From: Candidatus Acetothermia bacterium | GTDB taxonomy: Bacteria; Bipolaricaulota; Bipolaricaulia; RBG-16-55-9; JANLFV01 | Length of the DNA: 8,834 nt | Reading direction: 5' to 3' | NCBI GenBank assembly: GCA_028275195.1 | Contig: JAPWVC010000050.1 | Span: 1-8,834 of the forward strand | In this document: positions 6,245-8,834 of the stretch, in pieces | Position numbering within the stretch: the stretch's first letter is position 1 | Layout of the letters: every line of letters starts with the position of its first letter | Program-made: the position numbers and the translations under genes | Notes under the pieces: model-generated | What the model was told of the DNA's origin: nothing | The model's input: only the letters and a program-made list of their open reading frames with translations | Database searches by the model: none

Positions 6245-7942
6245 ATGAGCGAGTTCGATCTAGAGCGGGAGCTGGGCCTAGAGTTCACGAGGCCGGCCAA
6301 GCCCGAGCTAGGAGAAGAGGAGCTCGGACGGATCGCCATCTCCAGCGAGCTCTCCCTCAGCCTGACCGAGGCCAAGATCGAGATGTATGTCCCCGAGAGC
6401 CGGCGGGACCGGGTGGCCGTGGGAGAGTATGTGGTCATCCCTTGCGACTACGCCGGGGGCAAGATCTTCGCCCGGATCAAAAAGCTGTCTTACAGGAAGC
6501 GGGACGCGCTCGACGACATGAGCGAAGTCCACCTCCTGGTCGGAGCGGAGCGGGTCGGAGAAGAGGAGTATATCGAGCTGGCGGAGCTCGAGCCGCTCTC
6601 GATGATCGTCCAGGGCAAGGCCCTCGAGGTCCGCCACATCCCTAAGCCGAATACGATCGTCCGCCGCGTGGCCAGCGAGGACGAGGTCAAGGTCGGATTA
6701 GACCTCCCGGAGGACGGGCTCTTCTTGGGCTATGTGGCGGTCAATGGCGAGCCGATCAGGCTCTCCAGCGGCCTCCCGATCCCCTACTACCTCCGGAACG
6801 ACCCGGAGAGGACCGGCGATCCCTTGATCTTCACGCACACCTTGATCGCGGGGATGAGCGGGCGGGGGAAGACCCATGTGGCGAAGAACTTCCTGAGGCA
6901 GCTCGTCGGCTCGCGCTACCGGATGGAGCGGCGGGGAGGAGAAGAAAGGGAGGTGAACCTCATCATCCTCGACCCGCACAACGAATACTGGCAGATGATG
7001 GAGGATAACCCGGTCCTGGAAACCATCCCTGCTAAGGAGCTGGACATCCTCCGCGGCCAGGGGGTGAAGTTCGGTGGAGTAAAAGGGGTGAGGGTCTTCG
7101 CGGCCAAGGAGGAGGGTCGGCGCTACCAAGGTGCCCCGAAATACCTGGAGTTCACGGTCCCCTTCGCCCTCGTCCGCCAGTTCCCCTACCTGATCGCCGG
7201 CGGGGAGGTGAACGAGGAGCAGTTCGGGGCGCTCGTGCTTCTGGTCCGGGACTTCTTCGCCAGTGGCGGGGAGCGCTACCAGGAGTTTAAGGAATTCGTC
7301 GAGGGAGCCGAGGAGCGCTACAAGGCCGGCTTGATCCACAGCGAGACCCTCAAGGCCCTGAAGCGGCGGGTCCTCCGCCCCTATTTCGAGCGGATCTTCG
7401 ACCAGGGGGCAAACCCACTCGACCAGCTTTATGAAGAGATCTTCGCCGAAGGGGCAGTGAGCGTCTTCCCTACGGAGCACCTGAGCCCGGAGGCCGAAAG
7501 GGTCGTCGTCCTCGCGATCATGTCCATGGTCGCCGACGCCAAGACCGAGGCGGTCGAGGCCGAATGGGGGAAGCGGATCGCCCGTTTCCCTGTGGTCCTC
7601 GTGGTCGATGAGGCCCACAATTACCTCACGAACGCCACGACCCAGCAGGACCGGATCATCGTGGAGAAGTTCGTGGCCGCGGCAAAGCAGGGGCGGAAGA
7701 ACCGGCTCGGGCTGGTCCTGATCACCCAGAACCCCCAAGATGTGAACGAGGCCGTCCTCTCCCAGGTGAGCACCCGGCTCCTCTTGGGAATGGAGGAGGG
7801 GCAGGCCGAGCGGGCCGGTGCACCCAAAGAGTATCAGAAGGCCCTCCCCTACTTCGAGCGCGGGAGGATGGTCGTCCACTCCCCGGAGAACAGCCACCCC
7901 TTGGAGCTGCGGGGCCTGGAGTTCTGCCTCGTCCGCCACTAG
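6245..7942 (+). CDS. herA: HerA-type hexameric DNA translocase/helicase
   Basis: A 565-residue FtsK/HerA-superfamily ATPase, close in size to characterised HerA proteins. An N-terminal HAS-barrel (about 30-165) provides the NurA-binding platform. Walker A is GMSGRGKTH at 203-211 (K209, T210), with Arg and Thr in the loop where many HerA have GSGKS. Walker B is VVLVVDEAHNYL with D455-E456. A sensor Gln, Q495 (LITQNPQDV), is followed by STRLLLGM, whose R511 is a good candidate for the arginine finger. The helical insert between strands (about 330-410) is typical. The protein would drive duplex DNA through the NurA ring during end resection. ATG 6245 is one base after the nurA stop, and GGTGA, complementary to the extended 3' end of 16S rRNA, overlaps that stop. 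A GTG at 6227 (six residues more, overlapping nurA) has no better ribosome site, so the start is uncertain between the two. This is the last gene of the operon; no clear terminator follows. Confidence 0.93.
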   Translation: MSEFDLERELGLEFTRPAKPELGEEELGRIAISSELSLSLTEAKIEMYVPESRRDRVAVGEYVVIPCDYAGGKIFARIKKLSYRKRDALDDMSEVHLLVGAERVGEEEYIELAELEPLSMIVQGKALEVRHIPKPNTIVRRVASEDEVKVGLDLPEDGLFLGYVAVNGEPIRLSSGLPIPYYLRNDPERTGDPLIFTHTLIAGMSGRGKTHVAKNFLRQLVGSRYRMERRGGEEREVNLIILDPHNEYWQMMEDNPVLETIPAKELDILRGQGVKFGGVKGVRVFAAKEEGRRYQGAPKYLEFTVPFALVRQFPYLIAGGEVNEEQFGALVLLVRDFFASGGERYQEFKEFVEGAEERYKAGLIHSETLKALKRRVLRPYFERIFDQGANPLDQLYEEIFAEGAVSVFPTEHLSPEAERVVVLAIMSMVADAKTEAVEAEWGKRIARFPVVLVVDEAHNYLTNATTQQDRIIVEKFVAAAKQGRKNRLGLVLITQNPQDVNEAVLSQVSTRLLLGMEEGQAERAGAPKEYQKALPYFERGRMVVHSPENSHPLELRGLEFCLVRH

Positions 7943-7945
7943 GGC

Positions 7946-7974
7946 TTGCCCGCTGAATAATCCTGTGCTATAGT
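7946..7974 (+). promoter_or_regulatory. Sigma70-type promoter of the S55-family gene
   Basis: TTGCCC (7946-7951) and TATAGT (7969-7974) are separated by 17 bp, and a TG dinucleotide one base before the -10 makes it an extended -10 promoter. It begins 3 bp after the herA stop. Transcription should start near 7981, leaving a leader of about 67 nt before the ATG at 8048. The architecture closely matches the promoter before mre11, which supports both. No GC-stem/T-run terminator for the repair operon was found in the 105-bp gap (7943-8047). Confidence 0.72.
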
Positions 7975-7989
7975 AGTTAGGTAGTGCAG

Positions 7990-8024
7990 AAGGGAGGTGG
8001 TGCTTGGCGGGAAGAGGCTTCTGA
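7990..8024 (+). other. Second ribosome-site-like sequence and possible 6-codon leader ORF
   Basis: The leader of the S55 gene holds AAGGGAGGTGG (7990-8000), very close to the full anti-16S complement, 45 nt before the real ribosome site. A TTG at 8004 would open a tiny reading frame (TTG GCG GGA AGA GGC TTC TGA, 8004-8024) ending 11 nt before that site. GTG codons at 7997 and 8000 are in frame with the S55 gene, but they overlap the ribosome-like sequence and are too close to use it. Whether any of this is translated cannot be told from the sequence. Confidence 0.25.
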
Positions 8025-8035
8025 CAGACCATTTT

Positions 8036-8042
8036 AAGGAGG
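8036..8042 (+). promoter_or_regulatory. Ribosome binding site of the S55-family gene
   Basis: AAGGAGG, a perfect Shine-Dalgarno sequence, lies 5 nt before ATG 8048. It fixes the start of the exported protein so that a normal signal peptide (basic head, hydrophobic core) begins the product. Confidence 0.85.
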
Positions 8043-8047
8043 TTAGA

Positions 8048-8834
8048 ATGCAGAATAAGAGGCTCTTTCTCCGTCTGGGGCTGGCCATCTTGGCCTTGGT
8101 CCTTTTGACCATTGCTCTCACCGCTGGGGGGCGAGACCGCGGCCAGTTCATGTTCGTCGACGAGCTCGCCCCGGGGATGACCGGCTATTGCAGGACCGCG
8201 ATCAATGGGAATCAGCTCGTCACCTTCAATTTCACGATTGTCGACATCTTGCGGACAGCCTATGTGGGGCTGGACCCACGGGCTCAGGAATATAAGGCCA
8301 CGATCTTGGCTCGCGCGGAAGAGGGTTTCTGGACGGCGGCCGGGATGAGCGGAAGCCCATGCTACATCAACGACAAGCTGATCGGAGCCCTCTTCGCTAG
8401 CTACTCCTGGGATACCCCGCTCACCGAGCCGGGGAAGCCCTTCCTGATCCAGCCGATCGAGGTGATGCTCCCGGTCCTCGATGCCTGCCTCAGCAAGGCG
8501 AGCGCCCCGAGCGCGGCCGCCGCTAGTTCCACAAGCTACCTCCCCGCGGCAGGCCGCACCCTCACCGCTGCGAGCATGACCGGGGCCACGAATATCGACC
8601 GGATCAAGGTCATCGCCCAGCCGCCCTCCCTCGAGGAGCTAGAAGCCCAGCCGCGGACTCTCTTCGTCCAATACCTCACGACGCCGTTCACTGTGACGGG
8701 CTTCTCCGGGAGAACCTTCAGGTGGCTGAAGGAGGGGGTGGAGGCCGAGGTCGAAGGGAGCGTCCTCCGCTACCTCCGGGGCGAGCGGGCCTTCAAGGGC
8801 TTCGTCACCTCCCTCAAGCAGGGGCTGGAGGAGC
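8048..8834 (+). CDS. Exported SpoIVB-like peptidase S55 domain protein (5' part)
   Basis: An open frame of 262 codons that leaves the window without a stop. Residues 1-7 are basic (MQNKRLF) and about 8-26 form a hydrophobic helix, a Sec signal peptide or anchor without a lipobox Cys. The mature part starts FVDELAPGMTGYCRT (36-50), the usual opening of SpoIVB/S55-domain proteins ('L-x-P-G-M-x-G-Y-G-x-T'). Residues 99-104 are GMSGSP, the serine-nucleophile motif of the family (S101 by analogy with B. subtilis SpoIVB), followed by CYINDKLIGALFASYSW. Around 211-222, TTPFTVTGFSGR matches the conserved 'T-P-x-x-V-x-G-x-S-x-R' segment of stand-alone S55 proteins. The catalytic His, usually in a GHP-type motif further on, would lie outside the window. 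No PDZ domain is visible. In sporeformers SpoIVB is a signalling protease; this one is outside any visible sporulation context, so its substrate is unknown. It has its own promoter and is probably unrelated to the repair operon. Confidence 0.82.
   Translation, partial: MQNKRLFLRLGLAILALVLLTIALTAGGRDRGQFMFVDELAPGMTGYCRTAINGNQLVTFNFTIVDILRTAYVGLDPRAQEYKATILARAEEGFWTAAGMSGSPCYINDKLIGALFASYSWDTPLTEPGKPFLIQPIEVMLPVLDACLSKASAPSAAAASSTSYLPAAGRTLTAASMTGATNIDRIKVIAQPPSLEELEAQPRTLFVQYLTTPFTVTGFSGRTFRWLKEGVEAEVEGSVLRYLRGERAFKGFVTSLKQGLEE

Noticed and set aside
6698..8032. A 444-codon open frame on the minus strand opposite herA
   Set aside because: Strong G/C at third positions removes stops from the antisense frame. 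Its product is proline/glutamate/leucine-rich with no recognisable motif, while the plus strand carries complete HerA motifs and a proper junction with nurA.

Overview
The window is GC-rich, gene-dense and transcribed entirely from the + strand. Clear sigma70-type promoters (17-bp spacers, TATAxT -10 boxes) and Shine-Dalgarno sites point to a bacterium. The central operon is the recombinational-repair set best known from thermophilic archaea (Mre11, Rad50, NurA, HerA). Proteins are very rich in Glu, Leu and Arg, with frequent CGG/AGG Arg codons. Together these suggest a thermophilic or deep-branching bacterium, for example of the Bipolaricaulota/Acetothermia kind. The lineage is an inference, not something the sequence states.

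Layout. Positions 1-999 hold the end of a Dpp/Opp-family ABC transporter operon: the last 46 residues of a DppB-like permease and a complete DppC-like permease. An 86-bp gap contains a well-formed promoter (TTGAAT-17-TATACT). It starts a compact four-gene operon at 1086-7942: an Mre11/SbcD nuclease, a Rad50/SbcC SMC-like ATPase with a CPTC zinc hook, a NurA 5'-3' nuclease, and a HerA hexameric DNA translocase. Gaps are 12, 4 and 1 nt, so the four products are probably co-translated. A 105-bp gap with a second promoter (TTGCCC-17-TATAGT with an extended TG) follows. It precedes the 5' part of an exported SpoIVB-like (peptidase S55) protein that runs off the window.

How the genes work together. 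Mre11-Rad50 would recognise and open DNA double-strand ends. HerA-NurA would then pump and degrade the 5' strand to leave a 3' overhang for RecA/RadA. All four steps of end processing are encoded on one transcript. The gene order here, mre11-rad50-nurA-herA, is a circular permutation of the herA-mre11-rad50-nurA order familiar from archaea. The transporter upstream and the S55 protein downstream appear to be independent transcription units.

No RNA genes, CRISPR arrays, insertion sequences or convincing intrinsic terminators were seen. No stretch over 300 bases lacks a gene. The points most worth a second look are the permuted bacterial repair operon, an N-terminal extension on Rad50 whose coding DNA forms a 9-bp all-G:C hairpin, an Asp in place of a metal-ligand His in Mre11, a perfect TATAAT inside the 3' end of nurA, and an unexplained second ribosome-binding-like sequence in the leader of the S55 gene.
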